Position numbers and translations under genes: made by a program. The notes beneath the pieces are model-generated. The model was not told the origin of the DNA, ran no database searches, and saw only the letters and a program-made list of their open reading frames with translations. A stretch of DNA of 64,000 nucleotides, taken from NCBI GenBank assembly GCA_030220185.1, contig JASPKZ010010238.1:903501-967500 (forward strand). Direction: 5' to 3'. This stretch comes from Diploptera punctata (Eukaryota; Arthropoda; Insecta; Blattodea; Blaberidae). Positions 10,597-19,599 of this stretch are shown here, piece by piece. Within the stretch, counting starts at the first letter, position 1; every line of letters begins with the position of its first letter.

Positions 10597-11050
10597 TGCA
10601 ATGGCAAAACATGCAACTAAAATATTACATGGGATAATTTGGAACGAAAATATCACAAAGAAAACTAAAATGAAAATTTATGAGAGCATAATACAGAATA
10701 TTTTGTCATATGGAACTGAAACTTGGTATTTGATGGAAGTACAAAAAAATAAAATTAGAACAGTTGAATTTGATTATTTTAGAAGAAGCCTCCAAAAAAC
10801 AAGAGAGGATAAAATAAGAAATGAATTCCTTTGGAGAGAAATGAATGTCAGCACATCTGTTGTTAAGAGGATTGAAAATCAAACACTTAAATTGTATGGC
10901 CATGTACAAAGAATGGAAAATGAAAGATGGCCAAAAAATATATACCAATAGCCACCCCCTCGAAGAAATAAACGTGGCAGATCAAGATGGAAATGGAAAA
11001 CCCACGTTAGAACTGTAATGGATGATAGGAATTTGGAAGAGGGAGATTGG
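10597..11050 (+). mobile_element. RTE-D copy D1, left part (split by RTE-E1)
   Basis: The frame at 10601-10951 encodes a LINE C-terminus: KMKIYESIIQNILSYGTETW, FDYFRRSLQKT, LYGHVQRMENERWPKNIYQ, stop, then in frame RRNKRGRSRWKWKTHVR and DDRNLEEGDW. The copy is interrupted at GAGATTGG (11043-11050) and resumes at 11908. The same sequence without interruption is seen in D2 (46860-47330, minus), which confirms the split. Confidence 0.85.
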
Positions 11051-11899
11051 ACAAGGCTGCCCCCTATCCCCAACACTCTTTGCAATTTATATCAATGAAG
11101 TAATATGTTGCTGGAACAAAACATATAAATTTGGAATAAGAATATCAGAAAATAGAAAATTAGACACCCTATTGTTTGCAGATGACCAAATAATAATAGC
11201 AAATTCCGAAGATAATCTACAGAAAGGTCTGTATGAACTTAACAAAATTACAGAAGAATATGGATTAAAGATATCTACAGAAAAGACAAAAATTATGGCA
11301 TTTCAAGGTGTAGATCCTGTCAGAAGTAAAATTGTACTGGACAATAAAATTTTGGAGCAGGTGAATAATTTTACATATCTAGGATGCAATATCTTCATAT
11401 GAAGAAGAAAAGGATGTAAATGCAAAAATATCTAAATTTTTAAGAATTTTAGGGTTAATAAATTCTATCTTCAAGCCACAGTTAGTCCAAAAGCATTCTA
11501 GACTGAAAGTGTATAAAACACTGACTCTTCCAACTCTTTTGTATGGTAGCGAAGTATGGACGTTGAAACAGAAGGATATACAGAGACTTAGATCTGCTGA
11601 AATGAGATATCTTCGGAGGGACTGCAGGATACACACTACTAGATCACAAAAAAATGAAGACATCTTAGAAGAATTACACATGGAATCTTTAGAAAACAAA
11701 ATTTCTGATTATAAGTCAAGATGGATGCAACATGTTCATCGAATGGAAGATCACAGAATACCCAAACAAATGTTAAGATATCAACCTGCAGGAAGAAGAA
11801 GACCAGGACGTCCACTCAAAAGACTTCTGGATGGTGTTTCTCTTGAATAGGTCAACAAATGGCCTAAATTCGTGAATGCACTATGATGATGATGATGAT
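11051..11899 (+). mobile_element. RTE-E copy E1, inserted into RTE-D1
   Basis: A 5'-truncated LINE starting at QGCPLSPTLFAIYINEV and continuing with LLFADDQIIIANSED (catalytic ADD), TEKTKIMAFQG and NNFTYLGCNI. An extra T near 11394, relative to E2, shifts the frame. It continues at 11509-11850 as YKTLTLPTLLYGSEVWTL, SRWMQHVHRMEDH and GRRRPGRPLKRL. GAT-repeat tail at 11883-11899. The 8-bp TSD GAGATTGG at 11043-11050 and 11900-11907 defines the insertion. An apparent start codon at 11022 lies in RTE-D and makes a chance D/E fusion frame. Confidence 0.9.
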
Positions 11900-11907
11900 G
11901 AGATTGG

Positions 11908-11965
11908 AATGATAGAGATAAATGGAAACTGAAGACGGCAAACCTGTAAGTGGGGGGAAGCCGAA
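11908..11965 (+). mobile_element. RTE-D copy D1, right part
   Basis: AATGATAGAGATAAATGG, AACTGAAGACGGCAAACCT and GGGGAAGCCGAA continue the RTE-D sequence after the E1 insertion. The continuous version is at about 46860-46925 (reverse complement). Confidence 0.8.
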
Positions 11966-12496
11966 GAAGGTTTAGAAGAACTTTAGTTTTGCCACTGAAA
12001 CACACTGAACTAATTGAGTTAACAATCATGTTTAAATATTTTAAGAAAGAACACGTAGAAGTTGGCTTTGAAATAGAGTGTGTGTGTGTGGACATACACA
12101 ATGTGTGCTGAAGCAAATATTGACTTTCTCCCTCAATTATGAATATTTCACTAGCTAAAATGTGGATAGAGTTACTCCAGTTTGAAACTTACAAATTCAA
12201 TACAATTTTCCAAGTTATGTACTTGAAGCAACTTGTAGCTGGGCTATAACGTAATTACACCATTCTCAACAATAATTGTACTTTGCATTGTGGTTCAAGG
12301 AATTTTCATACTTACCGTGAATATTTTAATAGTTTCAAAACTGTAACGATTTTAATAGTTTCAAACTCTAAATTAATGATTTTAATCTTGGTCCTTTAAT
12401 TATACAATTACAGTACAACTTAAGTTTCTTCACTTTTAGCGTTTTGTGCTAATGATAGAATTAGAGATGTAATTATCTCTGTTGCTATGTAAAACA
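11966..12496. other. AT-rich interval with no recognised feature
   Basis: Contains only a short GT run near 12078 and no frame or repeat that I can place. Confidence 0.5.
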
Positions 12497-12510
12497 AACT
12501 TCATAGTTAT

Positions 12511-12900
12511 AATTACTTACTTACTCACTGGCACTATCGAACCCGTAGGTTCATGGCCGCGCGGACATTAGTTCTCCATACATCCCTATCCTGAGCTAAT
12601 GTTTTCCAATCATTCCCTGTATAATCTACCTCCCTCAAATCATAGTTAATGTTATTCTCCCACCTCGTTCTTGGTCTACCAACTGGGCGTTTTCCCTCTG
12701 GCTTTCCTACAAGAAGCTTCCATGCAAGTCTTTCATTCCCCATACGTGCAACATGTCCTGCCCAACGCAGTCTACGAGACTTAACTGTTCTTATTATATC
12801 TGGCTTCCTATAAAGACCATGTAGTTCATTGTTATGTAGTCTTCTCCATTCACCTGTCTGTTCATCTCTCTTTGGTCCAACAATTTTCTCAAATACTTGT
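12511..12900 (-). mobile_element. RTE-A copy A3, 390-bp 3' insertion
   Basis: The minus strand is open across almost the whole insertion: VGPKRDEQTGEWRRLHN, RRLRWAGHVARMGNERLAW, GRPRTRWENN, ending LRVR and a TAAG tail. Perfect 14-bp TSDs AACTTCATAGTTAT at 12497-12510 and 12901-12914 set both ends. It landed next to the GAT tail of RTE-F1, after which the right TSD is found. It has only the last ~120 codons and is non-functional. Confidence 0.9.
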
Positions 12901-12999
12901 AACTTCATAGTTATTCATCATCATCATCATCATCACTCCAAGGATTAGGCAATTGCCCGTTCCGACTTCATATTGCATCAGCCCAACGTCTTCTAGGTC

Positions 13000-13827
13000 T
13001 TCCAACATCACGCCTTCCTCTTGCTTGATAATTTCTGGCTAACAATGGATATCTCTCCTTGCTCATTCCATCCATGTGATCAATCCATTGTGCCTGTAAT
13101 TCGTGGCTTTATCCAACAAAGGCTGTACTTTCAATTCTTCTCTTATATCCTCATTTCTTATTCTATCAAGTCTTGTACATCCTTTTACTTGTCTTAGGAA
13201 ACCGCATCTCTGCCGTCTGTATTCTATCCTCTGTCTTTTCACTGGAGCCCAAGTTTCACATCCATACAATATTGTGGGAACCGCCATAACATTATACATT
13301 TTTATCTTGGTTTCTTTTCTAATTTTATTTTTGAATGTTCTCTGTATTGTTCCACACACCGTCTGAAATTTATTTATTTTGGAGTCAATATCTCTTTCCA
13401 CATTGTAGCCAACATCACAGCCCAAATATTTGAAACTAGACACCTGTTCTATACTTTGATTTTCTAAAATAATTTTGGTTCTCACTGGATCTCTTCCTCT
13501 AAAAGCCATGGTCTTCGTTTTCCTTACAGAAATTTTTAGATCGTATAATTTACATATTTCATTTAATGCATGCATTGATTTCTGTAAGTCGTCTTCATTT
13601 TTCTGTATTATGATTACATCGTCAGCAAATAAAAGATTATTTATGCACATTTTATTATCCATTCTTATTCCTGGATTTACTAAAACTTTCCATTTATTAA
13701 AAATATCGTCTATATATATATTAAACAAAGTGGGTGATAAACTACATCCTTGTCGTAATCCAGTATTTGTTTTGATTGCATCTGTTCTTTTGAATCCGGT
13801 ATCTATAATATATATTTGTGTCTTCAT
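13000..13827 (-). pseudogene. RTE-F1 reverse transcriptase, palm motifs B-E and C-terminus
   Basis: Encodes TGLRQGCSLSPTLFNIYIDD (motif B), NNLLFADDVIII (motif C, catalytic ADD), RKTKTMAFRG, FKYLGCDVG, YGCETWAP and CTRLDRIRNEDIREEL. The frame fails near 13063, and the family end block (GRRDVGRPRRRW) continues to about 12955 in another frame. Catalytic residues are present, but the frameshifts rule out activity. Confidence 0.85.
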
Positions 13828-14290
13828 ATAATGTCTTTATTGTTTCTACAAGGCACAGCGGGTATCCTTTCATTCGTAATATTTCCCATAATTTTTGTCT
13901 GTTTACTCGATCGAAGGCCTTATCCAAATCTATAAATCCTATGTGAGTTTCTAAGTTATGTTCTCTTCTCTTTTCTATGAGTTGTTTCAGTGTAAAGACA
14001 TTGTCTATACATGACCTTCCCTTTCTGAATCCACTTTGATTTTCACTTATTATTACTTCTGTTATGTTTCTCAATCTATTATTTATTATTTTCGTATATA
14101 TTTTGTAGCCAGTATTCATTAAGCTAATCCCTCTGTAATTCTCGCAATTTCTCCGGTCTCCTCTTTTGAATATATTCTTGACAATTGCTGTTTTCCAAGT
14201 GGTTGGAATCCCATAGGTCTGCCAACATATATTAATTAGATGAAGTATTCGTAGTTTACACAATATTCCACTATATTTGATTAATTCCAT
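13742..14290 (-). pseudogene. RTE-F1 reverse transcriptase, fingers and palm motif A
   Basis: Encodes GIPTTWKTAIVKNIFKRGDR, NYRGISLMNTGYK, NQSGFRKGRSCIDNV (motif 1/2 region) and GFIDLDKAFDRVNR. FIDLDKAFD is palm motif A with the first catalytic Asp. It ends in a frameshift that overlaps the next segment (13827 downward), so the palm is split between two frames. Confidence 0.85.
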
Positions 14291-14324
14291 ATTTATATTA
14301 TCTAATCCTGTTGCTTTCCTATTC

Positions 14325-15203
14325 TTAGTGGTTTTTCAAAGCCATTTCTAATTCATTTATGTCTATTACATCAATATTTTCCACTTTTATTTCTTCCTCA
14401 TTGTTCTCTTTTCCTTCAATTTCCTCCTTTTTCCAAAGTTTTTCATAATGCTGGATCCATTCTTGTTCTGGGATTATATTCAATCTGGCAGAATCTTTCT
14501 CAGTCTGATTTAGATGTTTCACTAATTTATAACCTATTTCTTGTCTTCCATACATATCATGTTCTACTGAGCTTATAAATTTATCCCATGACTCCTGATG
14601 GGATTTTCTTATAATGCTTTTAGCAATTCTCCTTTTCATTTTATATTCTTCATAAGATTCTTCTGTTTTCAGTCGTAAGTATGTATGATATGCTTTTTGT
14701 TTTTCATTCACTGCATTTTGTATATTCGCATTCCAAGTTCTCAAGCCCTTCCTATTCCTTATTCTATTTTTCTTTCCTAATATCTCATTTGCTGTTTTAT
14801 GTATTACATTTGATATATTTTCCCATTCAATATTTATATCTTCTGACGTCGCTATCTCTGATATATATTTATTCATTCTGCTTTCATAATGTTGTCTAAT
14901 ACTTTGATCTTGTAATAAATATATTTTATATACTTCTTCTTGGTTTCTTTTGTTCTTTATGTTATTTTTCCGCCATTTAGCTATTATGTTTATTTTGCTT
15001 ATCACGAGATAGTGATCAGAGTATATATCGCTGCCTCTATGTACTCTCACATCTTTTACCAAGGCTCCTAGCTTGTTGTTTACGATTAAATAGTCAATTA
15101 TTGATCTTGAGTTATATCCACTTCTTGTATATTTATGTATGTCCTTTTTTCGGAAATAGGTATTCATTATTTTTAATTGATTATAGGCTGAAAACTGTCT
15201 CAA
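14325..15203 (-). pseudogene. RTE-F1 endonuclease C-terminus and linker
   Basis: 292 codons are open here, and the frame extends a little further 5'. Residues ~25-65 carry RSIIDYLIV and RGSDIYSDHYLVISKI. The SDH motif holds the catalytic histidine of the exonuclease/endonuclease/phosphatase fold that nicks target DNA in RTE LINEs. The following ~220 residues are a lysine-rich linker leading toward the reverse transcriptase. The first half of the endonuclease (metal-binding Asn and Glu motifs) is lost by truncation. Confidence 0.8.
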
Positions 15204-15364
15204 ATCCTGTCCATTTTCATTTATTGTTATTTCTCCATTATTTCCTATTACATTAGGTATAGGGACATAGTTATTCTGATGTAAAATTAGTTACAATAGT
15301 ATCATGTAAGGAAGAGGTGGAGTAAATACTGAACACACAATTTTAAATTTCAAAGTTGGTTAAA

Positions 15365-15581
15365 TGCGAATTTGATTACAAAATAAATACATTTCAGACG
15401 GTGTGTGGAACAATACAGAGAACATTCAAAAATAAAATTAGAAAAGAAACAAAGATAAAAATGTATAATGTTATGGCGGTTCCCACAATATTGTATGGAT
15501 GTGAAACTTGGGCTCCAATGAAAAAACAGAAGGATAGAATACAGACGGCGGAGATGAGGTTCCTAAGACAAGTTAAAGGAT
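15365..15581 (+). mobile_element. RTE-F copy F2, left part (split by a solo LTR)
   Basis: Same family as F1 in opposite orientation. Frame: FQTVCGTIQRTFKNKIRKET, MAVPTILYGCETWAPM, MRFLRQVKG. The reading breaks at GGAT (15578-15581), where the LTR starts. The right part at 16034 continues the same sequence. Confidence 0.85.
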
Positions 15582-16033
15582 TGTGGCAAGAAGTAATAGA
15601 CTCGTAAGTACTAAAACGTGTCATTAATAGTAATAACTGGAAGGCGCGCAAAACGTGCACACGAGTCTATTACCAACATAGAAATCCAAACAAATGGTAC
15701 CTACCCCTCTAAGCTATAATGAATAATATATACACTCGGAGTGAGGATGGCGACTTTATGGGAGGAGTCATCGCCCTTATAAGGCGAGGACGCGCGCGAA
15801 AGCTCTCTCACGCTCCTACGTTCTGCAATAGTCAAGTTCTTCAGTAACCGTTCGCGAAGGTGATATTAAAACACGTGGGCGGAAGTAATTCATCAACTCC
15901 ACTCCGAGTTAGTTAAGTATCAAACATTGTAAGTCTACAATTGTACACACAAAATTGTCCAATAACTGAAATAATAAGTGTATAATATAAATATCCCTGG
16001 GTGATCATATTCTACCCTGAGCGAACCGGCACA
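15582..16033 (+). mobile_element. Solo LTR (452 bp) of an LTR retrotransposon
   Basis: Begins TGTGGCAAGAAG and ends GAACCGGCACA, the usual TG...CA termini. It is flanked by the 4-bp duplication GGAT at 15578-15581 and 16034-16037, and it interrupts RTE-F2 at a site that is continuous in F1 (AAAGGATGTACAAG). It contains a TATAAGGCGAGG promoter-like site at about 15780. No coding sequence, so this is probably the product of recombination between two LTRs. A 4-bp duplication fits Gypsy-type integrases, but the superfamily is not certain. Strand is assumed. Confidence 0.8.
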
Positions 16034-16299
16034 GGATGTACAAGACTTGATAGAATAAGAAATGAGGATATAAGAGAAGAATTGAAAGTACAGCCTTTAT
16101 TGGATAAGGTCACGAATTACAGACAGAAATGGATTGATCATATGGATGGAATGAATAAGGAGAGATATCCATTGTTAGCAAGAAATTATCAAGCAAGAGG
16201 AAGACGTGATGTTGGAAGACCTAGAAGACGTTGGGCTGATGCATTATGAAGTCGGAACGGGCAATTGCCTAATCCCTGGAGTGATGATGATGATGATGA
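16034..16299 (+). mobile_element. RTE-F copy F2, right part
   Basis: Resumes CTRLDRIRNEDIREELKVQP, then KWIDHMDGMNKERYPLLARN and GRRDVGRPRRRWADAL, followed by stop and a GAT tail at 16282-16299. Near-identical to the F1 3' end in both protein and tail, so the family amplified fairly recently. Confidence 0.85.
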
Positions 16300-16369
16300 T
16301 TACATGAATATTTTTGAGGAACAGAGAAACCAACGCCATTTGTAAATATACTTGTAGAGATTCTTCTGT

Positions 16370-16762
16370 GTCCGCCGCTGTGGTCTCGAGGTAATGTGCT
16401 GCCTTGTGACGCAGCGGGCCCGGGTTGGGTCCCCGCTCGGGACACGTTTCCTGGGTGAGGTTGTTTTTCGGGGTTTTTCCTCACCTGCAAGACAAATGTG
16501 AGGATACTTTAAGGCCCAAACGGTCCCCGAATATCATCTGGCCATCATTATCATCAATATCATATTCACCTCATTAGATTAAGTTTAGATTCAAGGTCTC
16601 TCCTGGCGCATCATTATTCATCGTCATAACCCATAATATCATTGGGACAGCGTAACCCCGCCTTCCAGGCGCCCCAACCTCAGAAGTGGGTTACAATACG
16701 CCAATGCCATGAGAGAATATCTGAAAAGTGGAATGACAAACAGCTGGCATTGAACAAAAAAA
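16370..16762 (+). mobile_element. SINE-3 copy a, full length
   Basis: tRNA-like head CCGCCGCTGTGGTCTCGAGG, then GCTGCCTTGTGACGCAGCGG and CGGGTTGGGTCCC (degenerate B box). The body has CCTGGGTGAGG, TTTTCCTCACCTG, TAAGGCCCAAACGGTCCCCG and TCTCCTGGCGCATCATT, then AGGCGCCCCAACCTCAGAAG, ending in a short A run. The 3' ~180 bp also occur in SINE-1. Confidence 0.75.
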
Positions 16763-16822
16763 GGTTCTTCTGTTTGGACTAAAGAGAATCAATTTCATAT
16801 GTTTAATATTAAAAAAAGACCA

Positions 16823-17224
16823 ATCGGCCGCGGTGGACTAGTGGTTATGCTCCTGGTCTCTGTTCTCGAGGGTCGCGGGTTCAAACCCGGCCGGGGTCGA
16901 TTGATTTTTAGGATGGAAAAATCCAAGGAGGAAGCCCTCCGGGAGGGAATTTAAGCCGTGGGTCCCGAGTCTGAAGATTTTCAGGCTCGTAAAAGATCCT
17001 TAAGCCTGCATGAAAAGGCCTCTAAGCAAAATTTACCGAATTTTCCCGTCCTAGTACTATCTTGGTTTCCTAGATGTCAGTATGAGCCGGAATGCTGACC
17101 ACGGACCACTCAAAATGACATCTATACGAAAACAAGTGTAACTAAATTAGTATGGTTCAAATTCTTCCGGGTAGGGGGAGAGCGCCTAAATCTCTGTTAA
17201 GGGAAAACATGTGCTTACAAGAAG
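16823..17224 (+). mobile_element. SINE-2 copy b, full length with target duplication
   Basis: Starts ATCGGCCGCGGTGGACTAGT, with box B GGGTTCAAACCCGGCC. The 12-bp TSD AAAAAAAGACCA lies at 16811-16822 and 17225-17236. Because GACCA is also the first bases of SINE-1b, this copy inserted at the 5' edge of that SINE. Confidence 0.85.
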
Positions 17225-17231
17225 AAAAAAA

Positions 17232-17551
17232 GACCAGCCTCATGGGCTTGTGGTCAGAGTTTCTGACTACTGTTCATGAGGTCACGGGTTCGATTCCCGG
17301 TCAAGCCATAAGAATTTTTCCTTGAAGGAGATTATTCTTGTGGTTGCCCGTGGTCTGGAATTTAGGTTAAGGTTAGGTTAAGAACTCTCCTGGCGCTTCA
17401 TTTTCATTTATCACCCATCATATCATCTGGGTAACATAATTCTTCCTTCCAGGTGCCCCAACTTCAGAAGTGGGTGCTACAGTTACGCCAATGCCAGGAG
17501 AGAATAACCAAATATGTGTCGAAATGACAGCTTGGGGCTTTGAAAAAAAAA
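17232..17551 (+). mobile_element. SINE-1 copy b, full length
   Basis: tRNA-like head GACCAGCCTCATGGGCTTGT, GGTCAGAGTTTCTGAC and GGGTTCGATTCCCGGTCAAG (strong B box). The body includes AACTCTCCTGGCGCTTCATT, CAGGTGCCCCAACTTCAGAA and GCCAATGCCAGGAGAGAATA, then an A tail. The 3' body resembles SINE-3. Other copies: 7191 (head only) and 29617-29812 (reverse). Confidence 0.8.
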
Positions 17552-17573
17552 TGTTTTTATTTCTGATTGTTAT

Positions 17574-17646
17574 ATCCCGTCCGGGAACCGAACCCGGGCC
17601 CGCTCCTTGACAAGGCATCACGCTACCTCGAAACCACAGCAGTGGA
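17574..17646 (-). mobile_element. SINE-3 head fragment
   Basis: Reverse complement of the SINE-3 head: GAACCGAACCCGGGCCCGCT, TGACAAGGCA and CTACCTCGAAACCACAGC. About 70 bp, tRNA-like part only. Confidence 0.7.
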
Positions 17647-17670
17647 CTTTGTACAGATGATCTTGTAGAA

Positions 17671-17837
17671 GATTTCCGGGCTGTTGGCCGTGGTCTTCAG
17701 GCTTGTAGTTCCCCAACGTTTCGCCAGAGACTGCGTCCGGCATCTTCAAGGGTTGTCTTGAGGATGCCGGACGCAGTCTCTGGCGAAACGTTGGGGAACT
17801 ACAAACCTCAAGAACACGGCCAACAGCCCGGAAATCT
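17671..17837. repeat. Long perfect-type hairpin, Penelope-like 3' sequence
   Basis: Two arms of ~75-80 bp (17671-17750 and 17757-17837) are reverse complements around a ~6-bp spacer. Each carries CCGGACGCAGTCTCTGGCGA then AACGTTGGGGAACTACAA (or its inverse). The phrase resembles the 3' UTRs of Penelope-like elements (memory, not searched). The hairpin would be highly stable as single-stranded RNA or DNA. Confidence 0.7.
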
Positions 17838-17914
17838 CCGGCCGTGAAAGCCTAAGTCAATGAGTTTTAACTACAAATAAAAAGAAATTAGATTCCATTA
17901 TTATTTTAATTGTA

Positions 17915-18245
17915 CAGATGGTTTGTTAAAATTGAAATTGATCCTCGAATGGCAGCGATGGCAATTTTAGAAACATACTCGCCATCAAAATCTAAGAAAT
18001 TCCCAAATTTAGCTAAGAATCCTGGTATAGTACATCCTGCCCCGATCATCAATTCTGTGACAGTTCTTCTTCCTTCCAAGTATTAGGCCAAGGCCTGTGA
18101 CAGTTATACTATCTAATTGGTATTTATCTTTGTAATAGTCAATTGTTGGCTCATATATGGCTTTCTTTACAGAGTCAACTTCCTCAGGTTGGCCACTATG
18201 GGTCTCAAAACGGATTGTGGAATCTAATATCTTACCAATTTTAGA
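17915..18245 (-). pseudogene. Degenerate reverse-transcriptase C-terminal relic
   Basis: The minus strand reads KIGKILDSTIRFETHSGQPE, then TIDYYKDKYQLDSITVTELM, then IGAGCTIPGFLAKFGNF. The IGAxxTIPxF pattern is like C-terminal regions of some non-LTR retroelements, but I cannot name the clade. A 30-bp piece of RTE-B is inserted at 18066-18095. No complete domain remains. Confidence 0.4.
18066..18095 (-). mobile_element. 30-bp RTE-B (or SINE-5) tail micro-insertion
   Basis: CTTCTTCCTTCCAAGTATTA then GGCCAAGGCC is the extreme 3' end of RTE-B/SINE-5. It is flanked by the perfect 10-bp duplication TGTGACAGTT at 18056-18065 and 18096-18105, so it is a true, extremely 5'-truncated retrotransposition event. 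Confidence 0.85.
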
Positions 18246-18249
18246 AAAT

Positions 18250-18641
18250 GGTCTAAATGCAATAGTACACTACTTTATAGTATGTATACTTCAATCAGGC
18301 CTACAAGTTGAATTTTTTTAAATGTATTTACAAAATGTTTATCATCTATTTAAAAAAATAATTGTCTGTATCACTTAGTCCTTGAGTCAATCCTCTAATG
18401 AGGAAAGTTTTATATAATAAAAATTCGTGTATTACTTCCATTAGTGGCCACACCATGAACTTCCTCATAAACTGTGTACCCATAATCTCGCAAGGCTTCT
18501 GTCATTATGTTTCAAATAGTGTGGTGCCGAATGTTTCTCGGGGATTCCCCAAACAGAGAAGCCCCAAGGACACGTTTTTGTAATTGTCTGTCATGTCAGC
18601 GCCTTAATACACAAGAGTAGGAGAGAGAGGAAATATACGTC
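18250..18641. other. Interval with no recognised feature
   Basis: AT-rich; only short frames (for example 61 residues at 18398-18583) with no resemblance to known families. Confidence 0.45.
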
Positions 18642-18644
18642 TAA

Positions 18645-19251
18645 GGGTCGCATGTTTGGACGCATTAGACAGTAAAATGCCTTCTCTGCTGAGCAAGTTG
18701 TATGCTAATACGATTTTGCTTACTCAGAAATCTGTTCATGCGATAATAATTGGTTAAATTTGTAAGCTACCTGCGGAGGTACCTTACATGAGCAACTCAA
18801 ATTAAAATCCCGAAGGGAACCGAACGGGAACCGATGGTAATCGATGTACTTTGCTGCTTTATCCAACATTTATCCAAGATGTCGGACCTTGAAGACTTCG
18901 ATCATGCTTTCGGTATACACGGAGAAGAGGAATTTGATAGAGTCTACCAAAGAATTCAACTGGAAGAACAGGAGAATCGGCGTAATATTGCGTGTCGCAG
19001 ACATGTTTGTATACGGTATTATTTGCGGGATGCAAGCATAAATGCATTCCTCTATAGCAGACGAAAATAACGGAAGTGGTTTTATCGCTGAGAATTCTGG
19101 GTAATTCGTTGCCAATATTACGAAAACGTCGACGCTCGTGCATGACCGATAAGTCGGCCGTTAATTCGTTCTCAGCAATTGCTCACGGTGAATCAGCTCA
19201 CTAGTGATTGGAAGTAATTTGAGTAGAGAGTAATATTCTAACATACGACCC
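18645..19251 (+). mobile_element. PIF/Harbinger-like non-autonomous element (607 bp)
   Basis: Begins GGGTCGCATGTTTG and ends TAACATACGACCC, which are inverted repeats of ~14 bp with two mismatches. It is flanked by TAA at 18642-18644 and 19252-19254. A 3-bp TWA duplication with G-rich termini is typical of PIF/Harbinger. There is no DDE nuclease gene inside, only the short frame at 18879-19070. Probably an internally deleted copy or MITE. Confidence 0.65.
18879..19070 (+). CDS. Short acidic N-terminal-type frame inside the PIF-like element
   Basis: From the second ATG (18879) it encodes 63 residues: MSDLEDFDHAFGIHGEEEF, then DRVYQRIQLEEQENRRNI and a Cys/Arg-rich end. The acidic start and EEEFDRVY could be the N-terminus of a HARBI1-type transposase whose catalytic part was lost. 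This is inference from the surrounding element and is not a family match I can prove. It may equally be a chance frame. Confidence 0.35.
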   Translation: MSDLEDFDHAFGIHGEEEFDRVYQRIQLEEQENRRNIACRRHVCIRYYLRDASINAFLYSRRK

Positions 19252-19533
19252 TAAGACAAGTAGGCCTATATGGAAAAGATACACTACATGCCATATTTCT
19301 CCTTGTGTTTATACCGCTCTATGAAACTAGGACAAAGGAAGGCTTTGGTTTATACGACCGGCCAAATTCCTTGAATAACGATGAACATCTCAATGGAAAC
19401 GAGAACCCCTTGAAGTGCAATGTAGCTCTGAGTAATGAGATTGGAATAGAGGCTATGTGAATTGCTTAACTCTATATTAGTTTTGTGACGATAATCGATG
19501 AAATAAATACGGTATTTACATGCTCTGTTAATA

Positions 19534-19534
<1 letters not shown>

Positions 19535-19592
<58 letters not shown>
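19535..19592 (+). repeat. AAT trinucleotide array
   Basis: About 19 AAT units directly upstream of RTE-G1. Confidence 0.9.
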
Positions 19593-19595
<3 letters not shown>

Positions 19596-19599
19596 GAGC

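Larger units (their letters stand above)
12915..15290 (-). mobile_element. RTE-F copy F1, longest LINE copy in the window
   Basis: Reads right to left: part of the endonuclease (from about 15275: NVIGNNGEI, NENGQDLRQF, then SRSIIDYLIV and SDHYLV), a linker, the complete reverse transcriptase palm, the C-terminal GRPRRRW block and a GAT tail at 12915-12938. That order and tail mark the RTE clade. The 5' endonuclease half is missing. Frame breaks at about 14291-14325, 13742-13827 and 13063 make it a pseudogene. RTE-F2 of the same family lies head-to-head just beyond the 5' end. Confidence 0.85.

Noticed and set aside
11022..11402. 126-codon frame starting in RTE-D and reading into RTE-E
   Set aside because: Chance fusion across the insertion junction at 11050; not an original protein.
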